Of a stretch of DNA of 64,000 nucleotides, positions 12,004-23,180 are shown piece by piece. Numbering within the stretch: position 1 is the stretch's first letter; the number at the start of each line of letters is the position of its first letter. Made by a program: the position numbers and the translations under genes. The stretch covers positions 17,632,001-17,696,000 of the forward strand of contig NC_088327.1 of assembly GCF_036884655.1 (NCBI RefSeq). The letters are read 5' to 3'. The notes under the pieces are model-generated. The model did not search any database and had not been told where the DNA came from. It saw nothing but the letters and a program-made list of their open reading frames with translations. Source of the DNA: Musa acuminata AAA Group. Its lineage: Eukaryota > Streptophyta > Magnoliopsida > Zingiberales > Musaceae.

Positions 12004-12729
12004 TGTTGGGTCCAGCCCATATGTGGGCTTGGACAAATTGGGCCTATTGAGCCCAAATCACTAATTAAGGTGAAGTAAGGCAAATTAGGGTATGCAGGGA
12101 AAAGAAAAACGCAGAGCAGCGTGCAGCGTGCAGTGTACGTGCACAGTGAACAGCGACGGCGTGCAGAGAGAAAAGAGGAGAGAGAAATAGAGAGAGAAAG
12201 TAAGGTTTCTGAGTTTTTCTGCTTGACGATCGGTGGCCAAACGTTGTCAGTTTCGGCCCAAATTTTATGTGGAGAATCCTTGCAGCAAACTCTACAATCC
12301 TAACGGTGTTGATCTGCAGTTTACCCTCTCTAAGGTACTTTCCTGTGATATCCACTTTGTGAGACCTAGAATTCTCTTTGGAGGAGATCCACCTATATGA
12401 TGAAGATATGGTATTCTTGAGCCAAGATCTATGTTCTTGATGTTATTCTGATCCTCTAGTTATTCTAGAGAAGACCTACTGTAAACCTGTTATCATCATT
12501 ATTGATAGTGGAAGTTTGAGGTGGACTACGGTCCCGTGGTTTTTCCCACATTGGGTTTTCCACGTTAAAAAGATTTGGTCTCACTGTGTGATTGATTTAT
12601 TGCTCTATTGTTTATGCTGTGCTGATTGATATTAGCATTTGAATATCAAGTTGGTATTTTGATGAGGAACCTATTTTGATACACAAAGAGGGAAAGAATT
12701 ATTCCGCATTAACAGGTTTCTTCCCAACA
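12004..12729 (+). repeat. E3 3' LTR, 726 bp
   Basis: Same termini as the 5' LTR, with an extra 14 bp in the AGAGAGAAA-rich stretch. Visible substitutions fall in GTGCA(G/C)AGTG, CGGTG(T/G)CC, GATCT(A/G)CAG, CCACT(C/T)TGTG and TTTTTC(T/C)CAC. Confidence 0.97.
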
Positions 12730-12751
12730 CCCTACATCTCCTTGAGCTAAT
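12730..12751 (+). repeat. Right copy of 22 bp duplication flanking E3
   Basis: Identical to 7260-7281. The homologous site in copy A2 (from about 17251) carries one uninterrupted version with two base changes, so the duplication arose with E3. Confidence 0.95.
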
Positions 12752-14565
12752 TTTTCTAATATCATAAAAAATGAATTATAATGGATTATGCATTTTCATT
12801 ATCTTACTATGTGTTGAGTAAAAAATGATAAAATAAAAGTCTCTAATGCTCTCGATATAATTGATATGATTAGATGTCAATTTGAAGAAATAATTTCCCA
12901 TATGAAACTCTAAATATCAACTTTGGATAATTATAGATTGTCCATAGTCATGACAAGTAATATTATATCAAAGAATACTCTTTTTCTATTTCTAGAAATA
13001 GAAACATTCAAGTTTCTGAGTAAAAAAAGTTATGACATCACTATTACTACATGAAATCAAGTTATATCATTATATTACAAAATTTTTAAACAAGATGGAT
13101 ATTTTTATCGATATTATTCAATTATATAGTTTATTATTATGAATGTGCAATTCTTGTAATAAGGGTAGATTTTCAATTTCCTCTACAAATGCAAACTAAT
13201 GTATATAACACTAACTCTATTAAAATACAATTAGCTCATAGGTTTTGACAATAAATAACTGAGTCACTAGTTAAATGAACAAATTCTAGTTTCTACTCAC
13301 TAGTATGTATCACGTCGAAACATTCCTATAAAAAGAAACTGTCAATACATTATAAGTTGTCAATAATATAATAATGTTAAAGAATTAGAATATGCTCATC
13401 TTTAAACTTAAGTGGTTGTAATGTTAAAGTAGGTAAAACAAATATTTAAGATATTTAAAAAATAATAATTTTATCTTCTTAGATTTTTATTATGTTTGAC
13501 ATTATAGTTTACTACTTTATACAATTGATTTTTAAAATTCATCTTTGTTAATTAGCATGAGGGTAAGAAAATTAACACAAAACAATAGATATATTTTTAC
13601 AAATATTTTTAACTTTGCTATGCTTGTATACAATCATGATAACATCATATTATGACTCAAAGTTTCATGACATACTTGATGTTTATTGAAAAATTTTGAG
13701 CTTTTGATATAAAATATTGAACAAAGGTCTCGAATAAGTCAAATTGAAAATAATTTCATTCACATTTTAGTATTTTTAACTTGTACGAAGAGGATCATCA
13801 ACTAGATTTATGGAGAAGGTGAATTATATATTATTCAAATCATAAATTCTAAGAGTGAGAATTTTTGCACCATGTTTAAATTTTCAGAAATTTCAAGAAT
13901 AATAAATATATCATCAAAAAAATTAAGTTTGTTCAATTTTCAAATAAGATTTCTATGTGTACAGAGTTTAGCACATACTGGGTTCCAAAAAGAGTATAAA
14001 GTGTTAGACGACTAAAGAATTACAAACTAATTCATAAAAGAGATGTTTATTCCTCTCTCATTTATATTTATGCACTAGAAGGATATGGAATAGATTTTAT
14101 ATATTAATTTACTATATAACAATCTTAGAGTGTTACATAAAGTATAAGCATTATGATAAAAGATGACATTATTTCTATAAAATATTTAATTAATAACAAT
14201 ATAAAGCATAGTATATAAATTGTATAAGGTCATAATTCTTTATTTAATTTATGTATATTTCACTTCTACCTTATGATACATTATTGTATATAAAGAAAGT
14301 TACAATATACAATAAAGATTTCAGTTTCTAAATGAGCATGACCAGTTTTAAAAGACTAAAATCTTATGTATAACGTTTAATTAACCCAAATCTTTAAAAC
14401 AACTAATTCTTATGATGAACAATTCATCCATCAAGATATATTACTATAATATTAGAAATTTTTTTTTTACAAATAATCAAGTGTTAACCCATTATGTTTC
14501 TTAGATAACTTCTCATTAGCTTGATGGTCTTCCTCTTCTTAAAGATAATGCAATTTTTTCCGGTA

Positions 14566-15031
14566 ATGTCTGATGAGATTGTTCCAACACCATCTTCAGA
14601 ATTGGAAGAGTTAGCCAAAATCCTAGGTCAGTAATAATCATTATTTTCATGCTTATTGTATTTGGAATAGCATATGATCCAACATTATGGTAGTTTTGAT
14701 ATTAAAACTATGGATAAATAGCACCATGTTCTACTCAATGTGGACCATATAGGAAATATGTATTGTGAAAAGTTATCTTCAATTCTTTTCATGTCAACCT
14801 AAAAGCTTGTTTCTTTAACTAAGTTTGCTATATTAGACCATAGTATTTATTGCTTCGTATGCTTGTTGAATTTTAGATCTTGTTTCGAAATATTTTACTA
14901 ATATGAATTAATTTTGTTCTTTAGCCATTGCTACCAAAGAGGTTGTAGTTGCAGATGACATCAAATCAGTCGATATAAAACCTTTTATTATTCCTCCACT
15001 ACATAATCCTATATACCCTATACACTTCTAG
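14566..15031 (+). pseudogene. Two-exon gene fragment across the A1/B boundary
   Basis: A first block (ATG 14566 to 14626) reads MSDEIVPTPSSELEELAKIL and is followed by GT. A 298 bp AT-rich gap then ends in TTCTTTAG at 14924. The second block, 14925-15031, keeps the frame (the phase-1 G joins CC) and reads on through DDIKSVDIKPFIIPPLHNP to TAG. GT/AG ends, a preserved phase and a terminal stop are what a last intron and last exon would show. Upstream, another frame (LDGLPLLKDNAIFSG) hints that exon one is longer and frameshifted. No family recognised. The equivalent of block one in copy B (about 16804-16862) has stops. Confidence 0.45.
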
Positions 15032-17159
15032 GCTCATTTTCTTAATGTTATGAAAAATAAACATTAATGCATTATGTGTTGTAATTATTTTACTTCGATG
15101 TGAACTTGAAATTACTATAATACATGTCTCTCTAATATTATCGATAAATTAAAATGGTTAAATGTGAAATTATGGAAAAAATAACCTAAATGAAATTCCA
15201 AATATCAACTTTCATCCATGACAAGCATTATTATAACAAACAGTTCTATGTTTACTTGAAAAGAAGGTTGGATATAACTATTAGCACATAAAATATAGTT
15301 ATATCATTATATTGCATAATTGTTCCAATATGATATATTATTTCTTGATATTATTTAATTATATAATCTATTACCATAAATTGATAATTCTTTAGAGCAG
15401 GTTAGTGTTCCAATTTTCACTACAAAAGCAGACTAAAACACAAAATCCTCACTCTATTAAAATATAATAATAATCTTAGCTCTTATATTTTCATGATGAA
15501 TAACTAACTTGATAGTTAAATGAAAAAAATTTAATTTCAAGTCACTAGTTGGTAATGAGTTTAATCATTCATATAAAAAGAAAATGTCAATACCTTATTA
15601 GTTTCCCATTATAAACTTGTATTGGAACATTAAAATACAATAATCCTGAACTTTAAGTGGTTATAATCTTAGAGTTGGCAAAACTAAACTTTTATAAAAT
15701 TTATATGCAATTATAGCATATTAGATTTTTAATATGTTTGACATTTTAGTCTATCCTTTTAAAAATCCATTATTAAAATTTATCTTTTTTAGAATATGAG
15801 TAAAAAAAATTAACGTAAAAGCAAATATAAATAATTACAAATATTTTTAGGTTTGCAAACCATAAATACAATAATGATAACATCATATTTTGATTTAAAT
15901 TATCATGAGATAATAGATGTTTATTTTAAAATTTTATTCTTTTGATATAAAATAATCAACAATGGACTCGAAAAAGTCAAGTTGACAATTAATTCATCCA
16001 CATTTTAATACTTTTAACTTGCACAAAGAGGATTATCAACTCTATTCCTAGGCAAGGTGAACACGATATTATTCAAATCATAAATTGTAATAATGAGAAT
16101 TTTCACTCCACGTTTAGATTTTCACATATTACAAGAATACTGAATTGACCATATAAAAAACTAAGCTAGTTCGCTTTTCAAATAAAAATTCTATACATGG
16201 AGAGTTTAGCACCATGCTTGGTATACTTCATCTCAAGAAGTGCATAACTTATTAACTGACTAAGGAATTACTTGCTAATTCCTAAAGTAAATGCTAATTC
16301 TTCGCTTAGTTATATTTAGGCACTTGAAAGATATGAAATACAAATTTTTAAATTTACCAAACCATAATCTTAATAGTGTTATATAAAGTACATGTATCAT
16401 GTTAAAATATAATTGTATTCTTATAAAATATTTACTTTATGGATATAACAAGCTTAGTTTATAAATTGTATGTGGTCACGATTCCTTATGCAAGTTTTAT
16501 ACATCTCATTTCAACCATTTCACACATTATTACATACTAAGTAAGTTGATATATACAATGGAGATTTCATTTTGCATGGATAGTTTTAAAATAATATAGC
16601 CTTATGCATAAAATTCAATTGACCCCAATTTTTTGAATACCTCATTCTTGTGATGAATAATTCTTCCATCTAGACTTTACTTCAAGAATACAAAATATAT
16701 TTTTTCTATGAACAATCATGTGTTAGTCCATCTTGTTTCGAAGCAACTTTTCATTAGCCTAACAATCTTCCTTCTCTTAAATACAATGTAATTTTTTATA
16801 GTAGCATCTAAATAGATTGCTCCAACATCATCATCTGAAATAAAATAGTTGGTTAAAATCATACATTAGTAATAATCATTATTCACTTGCATGTGATATT
16901 TTGAATAATATACGATGACGCATTATGATAGTTTTGATGTTAAAACTTATGATTAGTAACACAAAGTTCACCTCAATGTGGACCATATAGATAAGTGGTT
17001 TGTGAAATGTTGTCTAGTTCTTTTAATGTCATCTAGAAGCTTTTTTTTTTTTACTAATTTTGCTATATTATTCAACATTTTAGATATTTTTGTATGATTG
17101 TTAAAATTTAGATCTTTTTTCAAAATATTTTTCTAACATGAATCACTTTTATTTTTTAT

Positions 17160-17266
17160 CCATTGTTATAAAAGAGGCTATAGTCGGAGATGACATCAAA
17201 TCTGTTGATATTAAACCTTTGGTCATAACTCCTCTTTATAATCCTATACACCCAACATCTACTTGA
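17160..17266 (+). pseudogene. Exon-like 107 bp block, copy A2
   Basis: Same length as the A1 and B blocks and free of internal stops. It reads DDIKSVDIKPLVITPLYNP and ends at TGA 17264-17266. The AG acceptor before it is lost (ATCC in place of TAGCC). Confidence 0.45.
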
Positions 17267-17853
17267 GCTAATTTTTCTAATATCATAAAAAATCAAATGT
17301 AATGCATTATGCATTTTCATTATCTTACTATGTGTTGAATAAAAAATAATAACATAAAAGTATCTAATGCTATATATATAATTGATATTATAAGATGTCA
17401 ATTTGAAGAAATAATTTCTCAAATGAATTTCTAAATATCAACTTTGGGTAATTATGGATTGTCCATAGGCATGCAAGTAATATTATATCAAAAAATACTC
17501 CTTTTCTATTTCTAGAAATAGAAACATTCAAGTTTCTAAGAAAAAAAAAATTTGACATCACTATTACTACATGAAATCAAGTTATATAATTATATTACTG
17601 AAAATTTTTAACAAGATGGATATTATTATCGATGTTATTCAATTATATAGTTTATTATTGTGAATGTGCAATTCTTATAATATGGGTAGATTTTTAATTT
17701 CCTCTACAAATACAAACCAATGTATATAACACTCACTCTATTATAGTACAATTAGCTTATAGGTTTTGAGTGGTGGAACTCTATAAATAGAGATGTAACT
17801 GCTTCCTTTACGTAATCTATGAAAAATACTATTTTTGTCTTTTGACAAACCCT

Positions 17854-17962
17854 AGGAGGCCGATCCCCTCGAAGCGATCAAGGAGGGCCGATCCCCTCGA
17901 AGCGATCAAGGAGGCCGATCCCCTTGAAGCGATCAAGAAGGCCGATCCCCTTGAAGTGATCA
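17854..17962 (+). repeat. Four 27-28 bp tandem repeats
   Basis: Units start AGGAGGCCGATCCCCT and end GAAGCGATCA, at 17854, 17881, 17909 and 17936. The second has one extra G, and the fourth is AGAAGG with GTGATCA. Confidence 0.95.
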
Positions 17963-17987
17963 TCCCCTTTCTCTTCTTATTTTTTAC

Positions 17988-18090
17988 GATAAGACTTTAG
18001 GGTCTTATCATTTGGTATCAGAGACTAGATAAGACTTTAGGGTCTTATCATTTGGTATCAGAGTCTACGATAAGACTTTAGGGTCTTATC
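17988..18090 (+). repeat. Hairpin plus PBS-like unit repeated about 2.5 times
   Basis: Each unit has GATAAGAC, TTTAGG, GTCTTATC (a perfect 8 bp stem) followed by ATTTGGTATCAGAG. Starts are at 17988, 18028 and 18069; the third lacks the PBS-like part. Confidence 0.92.
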
Positions 18091-18794
18091 AAACTCTTTC
18101 TCTCTCAACCCGAATGACCCTAGCTTGAGATTTGTCTAAGCAAGAACACATGGGATATTCCTCTCATGACGCTGAGAGTGGATGATCCTCTATTGACACT
18201 CAATAGCCCTCGTAAGGTCGACTACCACTCCCAAGGATCAATTGTACTAGATTTGGGACAACCAAACCTATAAGTCTGGTGTCAAAGATTAGAGCACTCA
18301 TACAGGATATCCTTGGTTTCTTAAGTCTAAGGACGAGATATACTAGTAGGACTACGGAATCGCTGTCTGACAATAAGGCATCATCAACTATCCAGCATTC
18401 CGTAAGCGGATCAATCAGTGAACTCATTCTCCAATGAGCACCTATACTGTATCCCTAGTGTCCCTACACGAGCAGCTATGAGACTCACTGCATCCATCAT
18501 ATGGACGGGTATACAGTACACCAGTCTGTCCGGTTATCATGATGTCCCTCTTGAGTAATCTATGATCAGGATTATTTAGGATATGTGTTTAAAGGTGAAT
18601 CGATCTCATTTTCGTGATCTCATCACGATCCGATTCTCATTACACAAATCCAAGGACATCACAATATATATATATGCATATTTACAATAGTTATAAAGTG
18701 ATATATGCCAAAATATAATAAGTAAAAAGATTCTGTATCAAGTCACACACGCCATCACTCACGTGATTGGTTTGTTGGGCACCTATGACTAGCA
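18091..18794 (-). mobile_element. Probable retrotransposon noncoding remnant, minus strand
   Basis: About 700 bp of non-AT-rich sequence without coding signal. The pattern on the minus strand recalls the noncoding 3' part of plant copia elements, but this is memory of similar repeats and no domain proves it. A (TA)n-like run sits near 18665. The open frame at 18200-18427 minus has no recognisable domain. It abuts E5 at 18795. Confidence 0.35.
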
Positions 18795-19673
18795 TCCCAT
18801 CTATGTTTTGTTTCATAATATATTTTTTTCCACTTAGGCATTCAACCTATACCATTGGATTATATGCTACATGTAAATAGGACTGTTTGGGATTCTTTGA
18901 TAACAAACTTGATATGGTCATCTTGCTAATTTCTATTGGAGACTCGAACTTTTGCTGATTTGGTTATCCTAGATATTTGGAGTTTTGATATTATACTTGG
19001 TATGGATTAACTATCTTCCTATCATACTAGTATAGATTGTTATACAAAATGATCACTTTTTACATACTAGACCATCCCATCTTTTATTTTAAGAGTATTG
19101 GGTATTATTTACCTCATTGCTTGATGTATCCTAGGATGACTTGCCCGGATTACCTCCAAATAGAGAGGGTAAATTTACTTTTGATTTGATCATTGGGACA
19201 ATCCTAATATCTAAGCCTCTATATATATATGACACCATTTGAGTGAGTGAAATTGAAAAAGGCAACTACAAGGACTATTAGATAAAGGTTTTATTTAGCT
19301 TAGTGTTTCATCATGAGGTACTCTGGTGTTAGTTAAGAAGAAGAATGAAACATTGAGGCTTTACATTAATTGTAGACAATTGAATCATTTGACCATAAAA
19401 AAATAAGTATCCTCTACCCAGAAGTGATGACTTGTTTGATCAATTGAATAATGTATAAGTACTTTCCAAGATTGATGGGAGGTTGGGTTACCATCTATTA
19501 AAGATCAAAGAGGAGGATATTTCAATCACTCTTGGATGAATGTGTAATTGTATAATATTGATGAAACTATTTGGGATATAGAGGTGGAAATGAATAAAAT
19601 GTATTCTAATCTTTTTATGGATTGAAGTATAACCAATTTAGAGGACAAACTTTTTTTTTTAAGGAGGGGAGAG
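18795..19673 (+). pseudogene. E5 internal region A: decayed gypsy protease/RT fragment
   Basis: Broken frames still show the start of a gypsy RT: PISKPLY and MTPFE, a KATTRTIR-like loop, then SKIDGRLGYHLLKIKEEDI near 19460-19530. The frame ends soon after ITL, and 100 bp later AAGGAGGGGAGAG (PPT) precedes the LTR. Many stops; no function expected. Confidence 0.7.
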
Positions 19674-20005
19674 TGTAATATCCTTCATTTATGAAATTCA
19701 TGTAAGGAACTATTTGTAAATCGGAGGAGCTATATGTAAATATAAAAATTTCAAGGACTAAACTATTAAGTTATAAAAAAAGAAAAAAAAGGGAAAGGGT
19801 TGTGGTTTTATCCCACCGCCTCCCACGCATAGGAAATAGAAAGAGAAACTATGGGGCATTGAGGAGAAGAAGAAAAATAGGGAGAAGAGCAAAAGAGATG
19901 AAGGAGGAGAAGAGAGGGAAGAGGGAGAGGAGAGAGAGGTAGTTGTAGCAGCAGCTAGGGCTACAGCACTTTTGTTTCCTGTAGGAGAAAATAGAGGAGC
20001 GGAGG
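19674..20005 (+). repeat. E5 LTR, 5' 332 bp only
   Basis: Starts TGTAATATCC like the full LTR at 21596 and follows it to AGGAGCGGAGG. Then about 3.7 kb is missing and the PBS follows directly. The break falls at a few shared bases (GAGGTG), as expected for deletion by end joining or slippage. Confidence 0.75.
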
Positions 20006-20017
20006 TGGTATCAGAGC
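20006..20017 (+). promoter_or_regulatory. Primer-binding site of E5
   Basis: TGGTATCAGAGC joined to the truncated LTR. The next 130 bp (TTTGAGGATCACT onward) are homologous to the short internal region of E12. Confidence 0.85.
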
Positions 20018-21595
20018 ATGGTTTGAGGATCACTGAAATATTTGATATGTTTGATGTGTAAAATATATTGAGATCTAGCAAACTGTAGTGACTGGTGAAA
20101 ATTTTTTTGATGTTTTTTAAGAATCTAGGTTAACGAGGATATCTGGTTCTCCTACTTCATCTGGTTTTGATTAATTAAGTGGGATGAAAGGGTTGATTGA
20201 GGATATCAAATCAGAGTGGCACAGCGAAATCTTGGTGAATCTAATACATTGGTGGCAGAATAGTGGCAGAATAATGGATAATGTGAATGGAGAAGATATT
20301 TGATGTACAAAATTGTTCTGATGATCAAATAATTTTTAGAGATTAGTGGCAAGAATGACAAGGACAAGTTTATCAATAAAAATATGATTGAAAATGAATC
20401 AGAAAGTAATAACAAGAGGGTCAAGATATTTAGATTTGAAAAGGGAAGCCACCACAAAAGACTCATTCATGTGTAAATGCGAGTTAAATTATGAAACAAG
20501 TTTGTATTTGTAGGTAACTAAAGCCTATTTTTCTTTTGGAAAGTTGAATCATAAAATAAAAGACTACCCTTTGAACAAGAAGAAATAGTCACTGCCTCTT
20601 AAATCATCAGCCCATGTCAGAGTGTATGTTATTACTGAATATGATTCTAAAGCTTTTGAATCAGTGGTCAAAGGTATCATTCATGTTTCTGATAGAATAC
20701 AAAATTTTGTTTGACCATGGTTCCCATCTATGTTTTATTTCATAATATTTTTCTTTCCACTTAGGCATTCAACCTATACCATTGGATTATATGCTACATG
20801 TAAATATGACTCTTTGGGATTCTTTGATAACAAACTTGATCTGGTCATCTTGTCTAATTTCTATTGGAGACTCGAACTTTTGCTGATTTGGTTATCCTAG
20901 AGATTTGGAGTTTTGGTATTATACTTGGTATGGATTAACTATCTTCCTATTATACTAGTATAGATTGTTATACAAAATGATCAATTTTTGCATACTAGAC
21001 CATCCCATCTTTTATTTTAAAAGTACTGGGTATGATTTACCTCATTGCTTGATGTATCCTAGGATAACCTGCCCAGATTACCTCCAGATAGAGAGGGTAA
21101 ATTTACTTTTGATTTGGTCATTAGGACAATCCCAATATCTAAGCCTCTATATATAATGACACCATTTGAGTGAGTGGAATTGAAAAAGGCAACTACAAGG
21201 ACTATTAGATAAGGGTTTTATTTGGCCTAGTGTTTATCATGGGGTGCTCCAATGTCAGTTAAGAAGAAGGATGAATTATTGAGGCTTTACATTAATTGTA
21301 GACAATTGAATCAGGTGACCATAAAAATATATATATCCTCTACCCAGAAGTGATGACTTATTTGATCAATTGAATGGTGCATAAGTAATTTCCAAGATTG
21401 ATCGGAGGTCGGGTTACCATCTATTAAAGATTCAGAAGGAGGATATTTCAATTACTCTTGGATGATTGTGTAATTGTATTCTATTGATGAAACTATTTGG
21501 GAGCTAGAGGTGAAAATGAATAAAATGTATCATCATCTTTTCATGAATTGAGGTATAACCAATTTAGAGGACTAAATTTTTTTTTGAGAGGAGAG
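20018..21595 (+). pseudogene. E5 internal region B: gag/protease and RT remnant
   Basis: Near 20520-20570 a decayed zinc knuckle reads FSFGKLNHKIKDYP, with its cysteines lost. A protease-like remnant follows (RVYVITEYDSKAFESVVKG). From 20722 it repeats region A, including the RT start and SKIDRRSGYHLLKIQKEDI near 21390-21450. PPT-like GAGAGGAGAG lies just before the LTR. Frameshifts and stops throughout. Confidence 0.7.
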
Positions 21596-21929
21596 TGTAA
21601 TATCCTTCATTTCTGAAATTCATGTAAGGACCTATTTGTAAATCGGATGAGCTATATGTAAATATAGAAATTTGAAGGACTAAATTGTTAAGTTATACAA
21701 AAAGAAAAAAAAAGGGAAACGGTGGCGGTTTTTTCCCACGGCCTCCCACGCATGGGAAATAGAGAGAGAAGCTATGGGGCATTGAGGAGAAGAAGAAGAA
21801 CACGGAGAAGAGAAAAAGAGAATAACGAGGAGAAGAGAGGGAAGAGGGAGAGGAGAGAGAGGTAGTTGTAGCATCTAGGGCTGTAGCACCTCTGTTTCCT
21901 GTAGGGTAAAACTGAGGAGCAGAGGTGTG

Positions 21930-22520
21930 GGGCTTCAAGGAGGAGGAGGAGGAGGAGAAGAAGAAGAAGAAGAAGAAGAGGAGGAGGAGGTGGCTGCAGC
22001 ACCTCTATTTCCCGCAGGAGGAAACAGAAGAGAGTAGGTGCTGTGCGTCGGGGAGGAAAAGGGAAGAAGAGGAGGATAAGATAAGAAGAGAAGAAGAGGA
22101 GAAGAAGAGAAGGGAAAAAAGTAGGGGCTGGGGATATGGCTACGGCGGTGGCAGCTGCAGCTGGAAGAGAAGAAGGAGAAGAAGAAAAGAAGGTGTGGAA
22201 GAAGAGAGGAAGGGAAGTTGTGGCTGCGGCTATGGCAGCTATGGCTGGGAAAGAAGAAGAGGAAGGAAGAAGGGAAGGAGAAGAAGAAAAGAAGGGAAAG
22301 AAGAAAGGGCTGCGTTTGTGGCGCTGGTAGCTGCGGCCGTTGCTGCAGCTATGACTGTGGCAGTTACAATTGGGAAAGAAGAGAAGGAAAGGAAGAAGAA
22401 GAGGGAGAAGAGAGGGAAGAAGAAGAAGAGGCGAAGGTGGCTGTGGCGGCGGTAGCGGCATGGCTACGGCAGTTGCGGCAGTGGCAGTGGCTGCAACAAC
22501 TGTGTTTGGGAAAGAAAAAA
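21930..22520 (+). repeat. Purine-rich (GA/GGA/GAA) low-complexity tract
   Basis: Nearly 600 bp of strongly G+A-biased plus strand with GAG and GAA triplet runs. It leaves long frames open on both strands (for example 21772-22461 minus and 21925-22455 plus), which are composition artefacts. Confidence 0.9.
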
Positions 22521-22699
22521 AAGGAATGAGAGTAAGGGAGAGTAGGTGACTGTGCCTCTATATACTGCATGAGCTGCAGTTGTGGAGGAAGAAAGAAGAC
22601 AAATGTAAAAAACGAAACAAGGAGAGGACATAGAGGAAAAGTAGAAGAGGGATTTGGGCTTATACCTTCGGATCTTTGGGTCAAAACCTTCGAAAGGCA

Positions 22700-23180
22700 A
22701 TTATTCCGATCCTTCTTATTGCAAGTGTTCTGATCTTTCCTATTGCAAGTGTTCTGATCTTTCCTATTACAAGTGTCCTAAACCTTTTTTTTTTGTAAGT
22801 GTCCTGATCTTTTCTCCTGCAGTGTTATCTTTCCTATTGCAACTATTCTGATCCTTCCTATTACAAGTGTTATCTTTCCTATTGTAAGTGTCCCGATCTT
22901 TTCTCCTACAAGTGTTATCTTTCCTATTGCAAGTGTTACGATCCTTCCTATTACAAGTGTAATCTTTCTTATTGCAAGTGTTATCTTTCCTATTATAAGT
23001 GTTTTGATCCTTCCTATTGCAAGTGTTATGATATTTCCAATTGCAAGTGTCCTAAACCTTTTCTTCTGCAAGTGTTTCGATCTTTCCTATTGCAAGTGTT
23101 ATGATCTTTCCAATCGTAAGTGTTCTGATCTTTCCTATTGCAAGTGTTCTGATATTTCTTATTATAAGTGTCCTGGTCCT
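22700..23180 (+). repeat. Minisatellite, about 24 bp unit
   Basis: Roughly twenty degenerate units of the form TTGCAAGTGTTCTGATCTTT, with CCTA joining them. Shorter units lack the CTGATC part. The regular open frames crossing it on both strands only reflect the unit length. Confidence 0.9.

Larger units (their letters stand above)
7282..12729 (+). mobile_element. E3: nearly intact Tork/TNT1-like Ty1/copia element, 5,448 bp
   Basis: Complete order: 5' LTR, PBS, one gag-pol frame, PPT, 3' LTR. LTR termini are TGTTGGG and CCCAACA. The two LTRs differ by about five substitutions and a 14 bp indel (by eye), near 0.7 percent, so insertion is recent. The domain order and the TNT1-94-like polyprotein suggest the Tork lineage. 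Two changes probably inactivate it: an amber codon in RNase H and loss of a catalytic RT aspartate. It splits copy A1 of the AT-rich array. Confidence 0.96.
6978..17768. repeat. AT-rich tandem array, period about 2.24 kb, copies A1-B-A2, split by E3
   Basis: The landmark TGGACCATAT recurs at 6981 (one change), 14741 and 16979. Removing E3 and its duplicated 22 bp gives spacings of about 2.29 and 2.24 kb. A1 is 6978-7281 plus 12752-14740, B is 14741-16978, and A2 is 16979-17768 (truncated). By eye A1 and A2 resemble each other more than either resembles B, as if a dimer had been duplicated. Most of the unit is AT-rich and noncoding, with indels between copies. One 107 bp block and its upstream partner look exonic. 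The intervals 12752-14565 and 15032-16800 otherwise hold nothing I recognise. Confidence 0.75.
17769..18090 (+). mobile_element. E4: LTR-like fragment with tandem end/PBS units
   Basis: Replaces copy A2 abruptly near 17769. It has a TATA-like CTATAAATAG at 17781-17790, four 27 bp repeats, and then GTCTTATCA followed at once by TTTGGTATCAGAG. The last pair looks like an LTR end plus an initiator-Met tRNA primer site. That would make it the U5 end of a 5' LTR, but no matching LTR start or coding region is visible. Confidence 0.45.

Noticed and set aside
17988..18090. CRISPR-like repeat array
   Set aside because: The repeats include the spacer, number fewer than three full units and match an LTR end plus primer site. 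The genome is a plant's.
18200..18427. Minus-strand open frame of 75 codons
   Set aside because: Lies in noncoding retrotransposon debris. No domain, and the composition does not look coding.
21772..22461. Long open frame (229 codons) on the minus strand and 176 codons on the plus strand at 21925-22455
   Set aside because: Both lie in the GA-rich tract of the E5 LTR and encode only runs of S/P/L or K/E/R. Both strands are open because of composition.
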